Assembly: GCA_029931535.1 (NCBI GenBank)
Contig: JAQPZY010001176.1
Span: 798,001-862,000, forward strand
Reading direction: 5' to 3'
Source: Margaritifera margaritifera
Lineage: Eukaryota > Mollusca > Bivalvia > Unionida > Margaritiferidae
DNA: 64,000 nucleotides
Below are positions 1 through 11,455 of this stretch, piece by piece. Numbering within the stretch: the stretch's first letter is position 1; each line of letters starts with the position of its first letter. A program made the translations under genes and the position numbers. A model generated the notes under the pieces. It saw only the letters and a program-made list of their open reading frames with translations, had not been told where the DNA came from and ran no database searches.

Positions 1-640
1 CTGAAATTTTGCTTCCAACCAGGATATCTTGTTTTTGTTTTATCTCATGATAATTGTTTTTGCAACTAATATAATGGATAGTTCTTTTTTTTCTACAAAT
101 CAGAGCAAGAGTTTGTTTTTTTCAAGCTATTTAGGGGCTGGGAATGTTTTTTTAAATCCTGACCCAGCTCCACCCAACCCCAACAAATGAAATGGTCAGT
201 TCCAAATGATAAAAATGACCTCACTTTCAAATTTAACCTACTGACACCTTTAAGTTGCACTTACACTGAAAGTGTTACTGGAGTACAGTGAGTGCAAGTG
301 AGATAAGAAATGTTTACACATCGATTCACATTCCTTAATTTAAACAATGCCTTCCTCAACAGACTAAAGTTTAATTTGTATGCATGAAGTGGGCACTGTT
401 GATATGCACCAGTGACCATTTTAAGCAGGGAGAAACTATTATTTGGTTGGAACACTTGTGGCTGCCGACTACGGATAGCAGCTGACAGTTATATACATGA
501 CTTTTTATATAAGAAAATTTGGGGGGGGGGCGGAATTAGAATGGCCTTGCTGACCAGGTGACCGCTATATAAAGGTGACCATTAGGACAATTTTGACACT
601 ATAACTAGAACAGGTGATCAGATAAGTCTTATGCATGACA
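1..640. other. Non-coding, no gene recognised
   Basis: AT-rich sequence with short homopolymers (T-runs near 85-130, G-run at about 521-530). No Calx-beta exon, RNA gene or recognisable element is seen. Probably intron of the same gene upstream of exon 1, but this is inference. Confidence 0.4.
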
Positions 641-644
641 TTTA

Positions 645-1760
645 CTTTTCAATAAAAAAGTGTCTGATGAATTTTGAGAGTTTTAAATAAAGGAAAAGAT
701 GGAGTGTCAAATGGTACATTTAGAATGAACCTACATACCCATTTCTAAATTTTTATTATCTTATCAAAAGCAAGTTTTGAAAGACCACTCCATACAATTC
801 TACAATAGTCCATATGTGGTCGAATACAAATTTTATATAACTTGATCTATAGACAACAAGCCTTTAATACATGAAATCAACACAATCTGAACAGTCATAC
901 AATTACTGATGCTATTATTGTGCTCACACCATTATAGGTTGTTATCAGTAGTTACTTCTAGCACTTTTTCCTTTTAAACCTCAGAAATTCCTTCATTACC
1001 AGTTATGTTTAGTTTGTCTGGTTTGAGTCTACACCTCATTTGCTGAGTTGTAAAATCAGAATTTAGTTTTTGCAAAGTTTAAGACCATTCCATTCTCTCT
1101 TGACCACTAAGATCTTATTTTCAGGCATTTTTCCAGGTTGGATTTAATGTCTTCAGTGTCTTTTCCAGTTTTATAAAGAGTTGTATCATCTGCAAATAAA
1201 TTGGTTGTACATTTTTATGCCTCTAGATATATTTGCAGGTCATTGATAAAAAGTACAAATAAAAGTGGTCCAAGTATGGACATTTGAGGGATCCCATATA
1301 TAATGTCCTGTTCTTTAGATAGAAAGATGGACACAACAAGATACTTTTGGACTAGTTTCATTCATAACTGATTCAAACCAAAGTGTGCATTTTGAACTAC
1401 AGTTATACATAAATAGTTTTTTCAAGAGAATTTCATGATGAACCAGATCAAAGGTTTTCTGGAAGTCTACAAAAACTGCACCTACCAATTAGCCTTCATG
1501 TATTGCTTTTGACCATTCCTCCACCATCCTTACCAGTTCTATTTTTATGTTACATACCAATCCAAATCCATTTATATATATATACATTTCACTATCCAGA
1601 ACTGACTCGTTAAAAAATATTTCTCTAAGACCTAAAATATGAATATAATTTTTCTCTGTTATAGCATATATTCTATTTCAGCTATTTTGTTCCTAGTAGC
1701 AGTAATAAGTCATTGTACATTAAGATTTGCTATAATTAAATCTTTTTTTATTATACGCTA
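645..1760 (-). pseudogene. CR1/jockey-like non-LTR retrotransposon, EN-RT relic
   Basis: Read on the minus strand from 1760 down, with many stops and frameshifts, the order of a LINE ORF2 is visible. There is an endonuclease start (like L-N-V-x-x-L followed by RNKIAEIEY, about 1735-1660). Near 1580-1540 the reading jumps into reverse transcriptase: VFVDFQKTFDLVHHEIL (about 1480-1430), a G-I-P-Q-x-S-I-L-G-P-L-L-F block (about 1300-1240), an I-x-D-D-T-T-L-Y-K-T block (about 1190-1150), and a C-terminal R-P-H-x-D-Y-C block (about 820). The central endonuclease is missing, so this copy is internally deleted as well as mutated. It is not a host gene and cannot be functional. Clade assignment (CR1-like versus jockey-like) is uncertain. 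Confidence 0.7.
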
Positions 1761-2129
1761 ACTCTGTTGGGCCACAGGAGAGTGAGAAAGTATCCTGCTG
1801 ATTATGATTAGTTGTATCAGTATTTTTGACACTGTCCCTTTCCGTGCTCACATCCTTTGCAGCAATTGATGAGGCCTTAGAATCATTATCATTTATTGGA
1901 TACTTATTAGGTGTCTCTATAATGTCTAGATTCCTTGAATTTGAAGTGTTCGTCTAAGGTGCATTACAAAAGTCCACCTGCTTAGAGGATGAATTTTTAG
2001 AGAAAGTGTAATGACAAAACATATTGTTGGTATATATGTTGGGAAACATTGTTATTTTATATTGAAGTTTGTATAAAATTGCATTTAGTTCAGATGTATT
2101 TCAATAATGCGTACTTGTTTTTACATATA

Positions 2130-2891
2130 CAGTGAAACCTCTCAAGACCGAAAATCAAAAGGTTTTGTTTTTTTGGGGTTTTCGCTTTTCTGAGGTTGGC
2201 ACATTTTACCTAAAATGTGATGCAAAGTTATGTACTCTTATTTATAACATAATGTGTATATTGATGAGTGACTACCTTATAGTTTATGAAACACATTGAT
2301 CTAATTTCTATTGATATTTATAGTGTAAGTGTTTACCCAAATTATTTTCCAACACATAAATTTGTACTTTTATGTAACTTCACATGATTTGATTAAATGT
2401 TACTGGTTTGTAAATATGAGAGAACATTGTTGCCAAATTGTTCTTTTGCTGGTCTTTGTCGACAAATATGTCAGTGGTGATGATCAGCTCATAAACATAA
2501 TTTCCTTTGATTTGCGCAGTCACTGGCACTATATTACAAACAATTAACTTTGAAAGCTGTCAGTTTAGCCAGGTGTAAAGACTACCAATTAGCCTGTTGT
2601 TTACACTAGCCATAATTTGTGCTAGTGTGTGCTGGACATTGTTTTACTTCATGCATTACTATTTCTGGACCATTGGCTGAACTCATAACTTGGATCTGGC
2701 AACTACCTGGCCACGTTTTAAGTAAGTTCAGGTTCATTTTAGTTTAAAAAGGAAATTTGGGCCCAATTTTTTCAGAGTATATGAGGTTTTTTTTTAGTGA
2801 ATAATTTTAATTGAAATTAAAGAAGGAACAATTTTGGCCAGTTCAAGATGATTTCGGTTTAGTGAAGTTCAGTCTTGTGAGGGTTTTGCTG
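2130..2891. mobile_element. pogo/Tigger-like (Tc1-mariner) non-autonomous element
   Basis: Imperfect terminal inverted repeats: CAGTGAAACCTCTCAAGACC at the left end and its counterpart ending ...TTGTGAGGGTTTTGCTG at the right end, both flanked by the dinucleotide TA (2128-2129 and 2892-2893). CAGTG ends with a TA target duplication are typical of pogo/Tigger-type elements. No transposase is recognisable inside the 762 bp; the small open frame at 2329-2547 looks random. The element separates the RT relic (645-1760) from the ORF1 relic (about 3060-3420), consistent with insertion into an older LINE copy. Confidence 0.65.
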
Positions 2892-3059
2892 TATTTATAT
2901 TGTTTACACATAATGAAATGTCAGACTTTCCTTTGGCTACCTCCTCATTGCCACAATCCTAGTCATCATTACTGCCCCGATGTTTGTTTTGCATATCCCA
3001 ATTTCTTTTTTAGACATAGCTTTTTTGTGTCTATATTTGTGACAATAATAGCATTCTAG

Positions 3060-3420
3060 TCTCTATTCATGCCTACATCTGTCTACATTATTTCTCTGTC
3101 GTCTGAGAAGAAGTTTGAATAATTGTCAACTGCCTTTGACACACCTTCACTCCAGTCATTTCCCCCACAGTTGATGATGATCATACCCAACTTCCTCAAG
3201 TCATATGCATCCAGCTCCCTCCTGTTATGTGGAGTTTTGGCTTCTGAAAGTGTGTGAACTTTCACATTTCTCTTCAGTCCTTGTGGATTTATCCTGCCAA
3301 TGATGGAAGATCTGATGGATGGAATTGTATCCTCTATTGGAGTTTCAGGCCTGTTATTGGGATGTTAATATTGATTTTCTCTGAGATGAGTTGTTGCAGG
3401 CTCATTCACTGAAACTGAAT
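3060..3420 (-). pseudogene. CR1-like ORF1 relic with SGNH/esterase-like domain
   Basis: Minus-strand reading gives a short open block (3265-3083) containing HTLSEAKTPHNRREL and LGMIIINCGGNDWSEG. The upstream in-frame sequence includes SIIGRINPQGL. The G-G-N-D block preceded by a hydrophobic strand resembles SGNH/GDSL hydrolase block III, and the upstream S-I..I resembles the region around the GDS block. Esterase-type domains are known in ORF1 proteins of CR1-like LINEs. Its position 5' (in minus-strand sense) of the RT relic fits a single old CR1-like copy. The catalytic Ser block is not clearly preserved. Alternative: an unrelated host GDSL pseudogene. Confidence 0.45.
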
Positions 3421-4309
3421 CAACATTTTGTTGCAGCACTGGGGAAGGTGTTTGTTTACTTGGTTTTAGTGGGAATTTATTCCTTGTTAAAATGGTATTC
3501 TACCACTGACTTGATTGTTACTTGATGTGACTCTATGACTTGTGTTGGAGATTGCTTTAAAATTGTAACCTCATTTAAGTGTAAGCTATTGATGACTGTG
3601 TTGGCCTATTATTTGTCAATGACATATGATCCTCCTTAGTGGGGCTTTCAGATTGTGTGCAAACATATTTTGGTCATTGGTGTACTGTGGGAGTATGCAA
3701 TATTACATGTGTGATTGGTAATAATATCCTACAGATCACTGTTTTCCTTCACTAGGGTGTCAAAAGTCTAACATGGACATCTTTGATCTTTTGCTGCAGG
3801 ATCAATACCAGTTCAGTCAATTGTTCAACCCATTGTGAAAGGGACCTAATTGGTCAAATTACCTAGGATGTTAAATTAAATATCCAGCAGCAGATTGGAC
3901 CCCTCTTGCTTGTGGATTCAGAACAGGGTCATTTGACACATCATGAATGCTGCACAAAGTACTGGTTGCTAGACATCTGGATAAAAGCATCAGGGTTTTC
4001 TCAAGATTACCCTTTAGTGAAAAGATTTCACCAGACAGTTGTTTTTAATCCTGTATTGTCCACTAAATTACACTCTTAGCCTGCACTGGCATTATTCCTG
4101 ACCTAAAGGGGGTCACAGCAGTCTAATTGAAATCACTTTAAAGACATGCCACTTTTTATTATTGTTTACTTTGCCATCTCCATATTTGCTTGTAAGAGTT
4201 TGAAACCCCTGTCCAACTTCCTCACAGTTCTGGAGTTTAATTGTTACACTGCTTCCCTTTTTTAAATTGACTGGGAAGTCTCAATGACTTCATCCTGTGT
4301 GAGATCAAT
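3421..4309. other. Non-coding interval
   Basis: No gene recognised. The part up to about 3900 may be the 5' section of the same CR1-like relic (minus-strand reading is Q/L/E-rich), but this is weak. Confidence 0.3.
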
Positions 4310-4530
4310 ACTGTATATACTTAATTATAAGTCAAGTCGAACTGCAAATAAGATAGACCCTGATATGCCATTGCATAATGTGCCAGCTGAGATCTGTGTC
4401 TATGTTGTTTGTTCTATTGATTGCTCCTAACAAACTGCATAGACCTAGATCTGCCAGCACATTATGTGATGGCAGATCTGAGTATGTGCAGTTTGCATCT
4501 GGATTTGACTTATAATCAAGTATATACAGT
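4310..4530 (+). mobile_element. Double-hairpin MITE, copy 1
   Basis: Outer inverted ends ACTGTATATACTTAATTATA / TATAATCAAGTATATACAGT enclose two internal hairpins. In the first, arms of the type ATAGACCCTGATATGCC face the related sequence at 4392-4412. The second has ATAGACCTAGATCTGCC facing GGCAGATCTGAGTAT. They are separated by a TTTGTTCTATTGATT spacer. Five further copies occur in this window. No coding capacity; a short foldback/MITE-type DNA element of unassigned superfamily. Confidence 0.7.
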
Positions 4531-5039
4531 ACATTGATTATCAGCGGTGGGGGCAAGATGTTCCCGTTTGTCACTATAGTGGCCATGGAATTATGTTCAG
4601 ATTAGCTGTTACCTGGTATGTCTGTCTCACTGAATACAGAAAACTACTCTCATCGGATGAGTTTACAAAGAAAGTTGAAGTACGCAGTAAAGTAAAATTT
4701 GTAATAATATCCTCCATGTCAGCACTGTAAAGACGTCTAAGTTCAGTTTTTTTCTGAAGAATTGTTTTGAGATGATCACTTTTGTTCTTTTGCAATAACT
4801 ATGTGCATCTAAACTAAGACTTGTATATTTAAAACTCCACAAAATCAACTTTTAAAAAGAAACTTTTAACAAATTAAATCCCTCCATAAGCTTGTCTTTG
4901 CTTTATTGACATCCCATGAAAACATTGTGCTTGCAAACCACTTTAAAACACTAAATATATCAAGTTTTGTCAGAAATCCTGAGAACACTTGCCAGTTTCA
5001 GGGGGCCCAGTCTATCTTACAAGAAACAAAGCTCATCAT
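4531..5039. other. Non-coding interval
   Basis: AT-rich, no recognised element. The short minus-strand open frames here (4574-4848) have no family resemblance and overlap each other. Confidence 0.3.
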
Positions 5040-5380
5040 GATCTATATTTAATTTTGTACTGGCTTTGATTAAGTTTTTGCATTTAGCCCATGACCACAT
5101 GAGTTTTTGGCATGCTATATGCATACTGTCTTACCTAGAATCATGAAACTTGGTGAGTGGATGCATTTTGATAAAGTACAACACCCTTATCGAAGAAAGA
5201 GGTATCTGTGACCTATATTTCATGGTTCAGTGACTTTGTTGAAATTTTATGCTTAAAGTTCATTTATTGGGTGATGTTTAGGTTCAAATCAAGAAACTTG
5301 ATAGTTGGATGCGTCTTTGTTACTACTAAGCTCTTACAACCAGAGGTCACTGTGACCTACATTAATACTTTACTAATACA
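5040..5380. repeat. Dispersed satellite-type repeat, two diverged units
   Basis: Phrases such as 'gcatttagccc', 'cttacctagaatcatgaaactt' and 'gaggtcactgtgacctac' match the repeat arrayed at about 51935-53060 and found singly near 19770 and 20745. The unit here contains a perfect AGGTCA-ctg-TGACCT palindrome at 5344-5358. Confidence 0.55.
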
Positions 5381-5924
5381 GGTTAAGTATTTGTATTTAG
5401 CTTATGACTATATTAATTTTATTTGCTATATACATACCTTTCTGACCAGTGTAGTTGAAAGTTGGAATAAATATTGTAGTTCAGTGGTAAACTTTCCATA
5501 TCAATGACAATACATTGTATATTGTGATAGATTGCCTGCAACAGATTAATTATGTATTGAACATGTGAATCAGTATAGGAATTAGATGAGTAGACTACAT
5601 CCTGCATGCCTTTCATGTGAGCTGTTGTGACTATTTGAGATAATTACTGATGTGTGTACTGTGCTTGTAATGCTGGCTGTCACTCCAAAGTTACTCAAAG
5701 CCTGTGATTTTCACCCAGTAAATCTGGCTTCAAGGGATGGACAGTGATAATGGCTTCTGAAGCAGATTTAAGGAACAATTATTTAAAACAAACAACAAAC
5801 TACCTCCCACAAAATTAATCTCTAGTTTTTATCAATTAGTTATAGTATCTCTATTTTCATTATAAAGGACAAATATGTTCTTTTTTATTGCTTTATGTCA
5901 TTTAAGCCCTGTCACAGTGTGTGT

Positions 5925-5969
<45 letters not shown>

Positions 5970-6776
5970 AGAGTTGTGAACATTTTGTTAACTGTTGTTG
6001 GACACTCATTCCATCAGGAACAGTTGTAGTCATTCCTGCATAACATTATCACCCCCCCCCCCCCCCCCATTATCCTAACCTTGGAAAGTTAACTCCATTA
6101 TGTTTCCACATTTGGTCTTTTGTTTAAGTATTGAAGTCATACATAGCTTTGGAATTACCAGTATGCAAATAATCTGACACAATCCTTTTCTTTATTGTCA
6201 AAAAGTGTAATTAGTAATGCATACATCAGTTTGTGCTTGTCAGCTTCATATCACTCAGATGTGCATGGACAAGTTGACATTGTATTTTAAAGTAGGCTTC
6301 ATTATTGTAGCTGGACACTGACTTTGGAACAGAACCATTTAAGTTGTAAGGTTCGAGTAGTTTGCTGCAACAGTCAAACTTGCTACTCTCTGTTTTTGGT
6401 GTAGTACAAAGCCATAGTTGTCAGCATGCACCCTAATTTGTATACTTATTTACTTAATGTTTTAATTTCTCAGTCTTTCTAAAAATGACTGAACTATTTG
6501 TTGGGAATCCCTCTTTACCCATGAAATCAAATCTTCTACTCCCAGACTTAGTTTAACAGCATGTCAGCACAATAATGGCTATATAGTGCTGATTAAAAGT
6601 TAAAGTTATAAAAATGTCAAGGTACAAAAGCAAATAAAAATTTAGTTAGAAAATGAACCAACAATTTGTTGTCAAGATCACTTTAGTCTTAACTTATTTC
6701 TGCAAGATAATTAATGTTTACATTGGCTACTGAAGACTACTAAAAGTTTGATAGAGGTGAGCCACTCATTACATGG
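5381..6776. other. Non-coding interval with (GT)n and poly-C
   Basis: Contains a (GT)n microsatellite at about 5918-5968 and a C homopolymer at about 6052-6069. No gene recognised. Confidence 0.5.
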
Positions 6777-6784
6777 TAAGCTAT

Positions 6785-7042
6785 TAGGGGTGAAACGATT
6801 CATCGATATATCGATGCATTGATACTTTGGCCATATCGATACATGTATCGATACAAGATGTGAAGAATCGATACAAAACGATATCTACCCTATATAAGTT
6901 ACTTTAATCTTCAGCAGTCATGAATAATTATTAGTCGTTTGCCTTCTTATTCTTTAAACTGAGAATAGATAATATATCGTATTGTAGGCTGTGTATCATG
7001 AATCGTATCAATACGCGGCACAGGTGTATCGTTTCACCCCTA
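6785..7042. mobile_element. hAT MITE with perfect 8-bp target duplication
   Basis: 258 bp with terminal inverted repeats TAGGGGTGAAACGAT / ATCGTTTCACCCCTA and identical 8-bp flanks TAAGCTAT (6777-6784 and 7043-7050). An 8-bp duplication and this type of end are diagnostic of hAT transposons. The left half is crowded with short ATCGATA-type palindromes. No coding capacity, so it depended on an autonomous hAT. The perfect duplication suggests a fairly recent insertion. Confidence 0.92.
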
Positions 7043-7050
7043 TAAGCTAT

Positions 7051-7394
7051 GTAATTTTTATTTTTTTAAAATTATTTAACATAAGTTGTCAGGATTTTAC
7101 ATGTTCCCCTGCATCACCACCTGACCTGGTGTATGGGGTATTACCTTAAATTATTTTGCATCTTGATCTTTACATATGTTCCCTTACTTAGAGACAACAC
7201 ACACACATGTAAACACACAGACACATACATTCACAATTATTGTCCACAAAGAAAAACAGAGAAATAGAGAGAGAGAGTTTTCAAATCATATCAGTTGATC
7301 AGGCATGAAGTGACATTATATATTACAAATACATTATACACTATAATGTACATCATGCTATAAAATATGCATTTGAATTATAACACATTTTTCT
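7051..7394. other. Non-coding interval
   Basis: Short AC-rich and GA-rich tracts (about 7198-7230 and 7260-7278). May include the 3' UTR of the adjoining antisense LINE, but its exact end is not identifiable. Confidence 0.35.
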
Positions 7395-7397
7395 TAG

Positions 7398-7694
7398 TTA
7401 CTGGTGGAATAATGGTTCCCACTGTTCCCAAATCAACATAAGTGTTTCTTTCTTTTCAGATTTGATTGCAATATTTTTTTCCAAATTATAGTGGTCTTTA
7501 AGAAAAATGTTCAAACCATCTAATCTAGGCTCATTCCCCTTCATTTTACATATATAGATGTAGTATTTGGCTAGAACAAAACAAAAATACAAAGGTTGTT
7601 CATATATTCCATCTGTACTTGTATCTTCCAATATTACAGTCTTTGCACTTGGCACAATATCTATGTTCATTTTATTCTGAATCCGGTGGGACAC
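7398..7694 (-). pseudogene. L1-like ORF2 extreme C-terminus
   Basis: Downstream (minus-strand sense) of the 41-bp array, a 98-codon block follows the sequence SETILHLFWEC and contains MSHRIQNKMNID, KYYIYICKMKG and LMLIWEQWEPLF. The array plus this block match the C-x-x-C...H-L-F-W-E-C Cys/His-rich tail of L1/Tx1-type ORF2. The array has amplified its first half. Confidence 0.7.
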
Positions 7695-7777
7695 ATCATT
7701 CCAGTCATCCTGTTTATCACATTACATTCCCAAAACAAATGCAATATTGTTTCAGAGGAAATTTTTGTACAAAAAGT

Positions 7778-8108
7778 AAATTTATCGGTATCAGACAATT
7801 TTATTTTATACAAAAAGTACATTTATCGATATCAGACAATTTTATTTTATACAAAAAGTACATTTATCGATATCAGACAATTTTATTTTATACAAAAAGT
7901 ACATTTATCGGTATCAGACAATTTTATTTTATACAAAAAGTACATTTATCGGTATTATACAATTTTATTTTATACAAAAAGTACATTTATCGATATCAGA
8001 CAATTTTATTTTATACAAAAAGTACATTTATCGGTATCAGACAATTTTATTTTATACAAAAAGTACATTTATCGGTATCAGACAATTTTATTTTATACAA
8101 AAATGAAT
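7778..8108. repeat. 41-bp tandem array inside the LINE 3' end
   Basis: Eight head-to-tail units starting at 7778, 7819, 7860, 7901, 7942, 7983, 8024 and 8065, nearly identical ('tttatcg(a/g)tatcagacaa' core). Read on the minus strand, the unit spells KIKLSDIDKCTFCI, the Cys-x-x-Cys segment of the LINE's C-terminal Cys-rich domain. Because 41 is not a multiple of 3, the array scrambles that frame. It also creates a long open frame on the plus strand that is not a gene. Confidence 0.95.
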
Positions 8109-8211
8109 TCATTGGTAAAATTCTGTGACTAACACGAAATTGAAAACATTATAATTGAGTTTCTTGTTATTGTAAAAACTTTACTATATATTTTTGGCCA
8201 CACATTCATAT

Positions 8212-9072
8212 TCAGAAAGTTTTGTTCCATTTCTTTTCACTAGTTAGTTTAATATCCATTTTCAAAAGCGGTTTGTAAAGGTCTTTACACTCTTTATTGT
8301 TATGAAATACAATTTCAAAACGGAAAGGGATAAATGGTCTGACCGGTGGCGTTATATCTAACTGTAACTGTTTACATACAGACTTTACACATTGAATTAT
8401 ACTTTGAAAAGTAAGAAAATTCGTGTTGAGACCATATTTAGCTTTAAAACTATCAAAATCAGTAATTGTTCCCTGATCTGTAAGCATATCACCAATATAG
8501 ATTACATTATGTTCAAACCATTTCTTATAGAAAATTGGTACCTTGTTCACTCTTATAAGTGAGTTCATCCATAAATTTGTTTTCGTAAGATCTTCTCCTG
8601 TCCGGGGTATATTTTTCTCTATTAACAGTTTCCAAACCAATAAAACATCACCCCAGAAAGCATTTTTTGTCTTTTTGGATAATATCATTACATTTTCATC
8701 TCCTAATAGAAACATGTATTTAATCTCACATATTTCATACTCAAACAAATTTAAAAAATTTCTGTTAGATAGAAGAAGCTTACAGATCCATGTTAATTTC
8801 AAAGCTAATATAAATTTATCAATGTTTATCATCGCCAGGCCACCTTTAGAAAAGATTTTATACATAACCTCTCTTTTAACTTTGTCCACTTTTGACTGCC
8901 ATATAAAGGTGAAAAATAATTTATTTAATTCCCTGATAAAATTTTGCGGAGGATTTGGTAACGAGATAAACAAATGATTTAGCTTTGGAATAATTAAAGT
9001 TTTCAAAATTGTTATTTTACCAATTGGTGTTAAGGATCGCTTTTCCCAATGTTTTAAACAACTTTTAATCAT
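8212..9072 (-). pseudogene. L1-like ORF2 C-terminal region
   Basis: A 286-codon open block beginning CLKHWEKRSLTPIGKITILK, followed by FFTFIWQSKVDKVKR and GGLAMINIDKFILALKLTW. This succession (W-x-x-R-x-L-T-x-x-G-K, then F-x-W-x-x-K-x-x-K, then G-G-L-x-M-I-N) is typical of the region after the RT in L1/Tx1-type elements. It continues the same minus-strand element, with one interruption between 9187 and 9072. Confidence 0.85.
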
Positions 9073-9187
9073 TTTTTATTTTATTTTCAAAATTCATATT
9101 TACCATTTTATACAAATCCACCGCAAACTTTATGCCCAATGATGTAAATTCAGTCACCCACTGTAATTTTAACCTGTAATGAAATGT

Positions 9188-10393
9188 TTATGCACTGTAC
9201 TTCTTGCTTCCTATCCAAACCACTCTTGTTTTGGCAATGTTAAGTTTCAGTCCTGAAATCCTTGCAAAGAAGTTTAATACTTCATTAGAGGATTTCAGAG
9301 ATTCAAAAGAGACATCAAGAATTAAACTAGTATCATCTAAAAACTGTGACAGTAAATATTCTGTTTCCTTTTGCTTGATACCTTTTATATTTGTATTATT
9401 CTTTAATAGTATAGACAATATTTCTGCACATAATAAGAAGAGATATGGGGATATTGGATCACCCTGTTGACAACCTCTGGAAAGTTTAAAAAACTCTGAA
9501 AGAAAGCCATTTTGTAAAACTGCCAATGAGATATTACAATAAAAAGTTTCAGCCCAGTGCCTTATACTTGGTCCAAAATTAAAGAAAGTTAGAACATTAT
9601 GAACACATTTCCATGAAATAGAATCAAATGCTTTTTCAAAATCGATTAATAATAGCATACCTGGAATTTGTAACTCTTCTGTAATGTGCATAATATCATA
9701 TATGATCCTTGTATTTTCGCCAATGTATCTTCCTTCTACAAAACCAATTTGATCATCAGATATTATTTCATTCAATACTGACTTCATTCTTTTGGCAGTA
9801 CATCCTGATGCTAATTTGTATACAACATTAAGTAGAGAAATTGGACGCCAGTGCTTCAAGTACTGATTTAATTTATCCTCCTTGGGTATGCAAGTTATAA
9901 TGACTTGTCTCAAAACCATTGAGAATGATCCAGTTTTATATGCTTCATTAATTGTTCTAACTACAAATTCCCCAATGTCAATCCAAAAGACTTTAAAAAA
10001 TTCAGCTGTGAAACCATCTGATCCTGGGCTCTTGCTATTTTTCATACTTTTCAAACAATCTAATACTTCTGTTTTGGTAACTTTACCCTCTAATCATAAA
10101 GATTGCTCTTGATTAAGCTTAGGAATTTGATAATTTTTGAGAAGGTCCTCTAAGTCTATATCTTCTATCTCTTTTTCCTCATTATATAGATTATTATAAT
10201 ACTCATTAACTTCCCCTAGAATATCAAATTGACTAATAATAATTTCATTTTCATCTTTAATTAACTTTGTAATTATTTTATTGACATAGTTTCTTTTTTC
10301 CTGACTGCAAAAGTATCTTGTCAGTTTCTTGCCTTCTTCTACCCATTTTACTCTGGATCTAGTAATACTTTCTTCAAGTTTTTCTTTTCTCAT
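9188..10393 (-). pseudogene. L1-like reverse transcriptase domain
   Basis: Two open blocks, 10393-10094 and 10054-9188, separated by a short disruption at about 10060-10090. The second reads KNSKSPGSDGFTAEFF (finger motif), LKHWRPISLLNVVYKL (motif 1), LLLIDFEKAFDSISW (motif A with catalytic Asp), SRGCQQGDPISPYLFLL (motif B), FLDDTSLIL (motif C) and SGLKLNIAKTRVVWIG (motif D/E). Motif C is F-L-D-D rather than the usual F-A-D-D or Y-A-D-D; both catalytic aspartates are kept. The small plus-strand frames here are shadows. Confidence 0.9.
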
Positions 10394-10749
10394 ACTTTCA
10401 AGCTCATTTTTTTTTAGACTCCAATATTTCTAAATCATAAGATCCCATGGAACCACTCTCTAAGGACTGTATTTGTTGTACAAGTTTGTTTTCCTGTTTT
10501 AATTTACACTTCTTTTTATATGAAGCATATGAAATGGTTTTTCCATGGATTTCCGTCAACAATATATCTAGAAATAATTAATCTGATATAGTCAATCTTA
10601 GATCTGAATTCAATACATTGTCAATATTTCCACCATAAACAGTTGAAGCGTATTGTAATTTTATTCTTTTCATGCAATTTTTTATTTCATCAGTATAGTT
10701 TTTATCAACCAGTAAACTGTTATTAAATTTCCACAAACCTTTACCTTGT

Positions 10750-11453
10750 ATGAACTTATTTGAGCTCAAATGCAATATTATGATGGAGTGGTCAGACCTA
10801 TAACTTGGTTCAATTGTCACTTTTCCTATGTTTTTCTTAAGAGATTCAGACACAAGACAGAAATCCTATCTAGCTTGTTTAAAAGGACTTTTTCTTCTCC
10901 ATGTATAATCCTGCATTTAATGCAAAAAATAGATCAATGAGACCAAAAGTTTCTTTTATACTTAACAATGCATCTCTAGCATTAGGGTTATTTACATTTC
11001 TATAATTACATGAATCTAATTCTGGATCTTGAACCAAGTTGAAGTCCCCAAATATAGTAATGGACTCATTTTCATATTCATATATAATATCATTTATATT
11101 ATTGTAAAATTCTGGACAATCATTATTTGGCCCATATACATTAATTAAAGAGAAGTTCCTTTCACTGATTTTAATATCTAATGCAATCAGATTACTACCA
11201 GGATCCTTTTTACATTCTTTTATATCATACTCAAAGTTGTTATTGAATAGAATACAAACTCCTCGAGAGTTTGACCTGTAACAATTTACAATTCATTCAT
11301 AACCCCATTGTGCTCTAATATATGAAATTGTATCCTCTTTAAAATATGTATCTTGTAAGCAATATATTTGACACTGTTTTTTTCTAAGATAATCAAAAAC
11401 ATCCTTACATTTTTCAAAATCTCCAAGTCCTCAACAGTTGGCAGATAGATAAT
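10750..11453 (-). pseudogene. L1-like AP endonuclease domain (broken)
   Basis: Minus-strand translation across a few stops gives ANC-x-GLGDFEKCKDVFDYL, YCLQDTYFKED (the L-Q-D/E-T-H/Y block with the catalytic acidic residue), SNSRGVCILFNNNF, FSLINVYGPNNDCPEFYN, ITIFGDFNLVQDPELDS (the G-D-F-N catalytic block) and EPSYRSDHSIIILHL (the S-D-H catalytic histidine block). All three hallmark blocks of apurinic-like endonucleases are present in the right order. Stops, e.g. around 11290, rule out function. Confidence 0.85.
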
Positions 11454-11455
11454 AT

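Larger units (their letters stand above)
7395..11455 (-). mobile_element. L1/Tx1-like non-LTR retrotransposon (ORF2, mutated)
   Basis: About 4 kb read on the minus strand, antisense to the host gene. Order: AP-type endonuclease (about 11453-10750), reverse transcriptase (about 10390-9190), L1-type C-terminal region (9072-8212), and a Cys-rich 3' end (about 8130-7398). No ORF1 is seen upstream of the endonuclease, so the copy looks 5' truncated. Several stops and frameshifts split the ORF, but long open blocks of 280-290 codons survive, so it is moderately young. The 3' end is interrupted by a 41-bp tandem array. Target duplication and poly-A are not identifiable. Confidence 0.88.

Noticed and set aside
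7596..8132. Plus-strand open frame of about 178 codons with periodic Tyr/Phe-rich text
   Set aside because: It is the 41-bp tandem array read in its three frames; the real coding sense of this segment is the minus-strand LINE.
8543..8977. 144-codon plus-strand frame opposite the LINE
   Set aside because: Shadow of the minus-strand ORF2 C-terminal region, which has clear family motifs.
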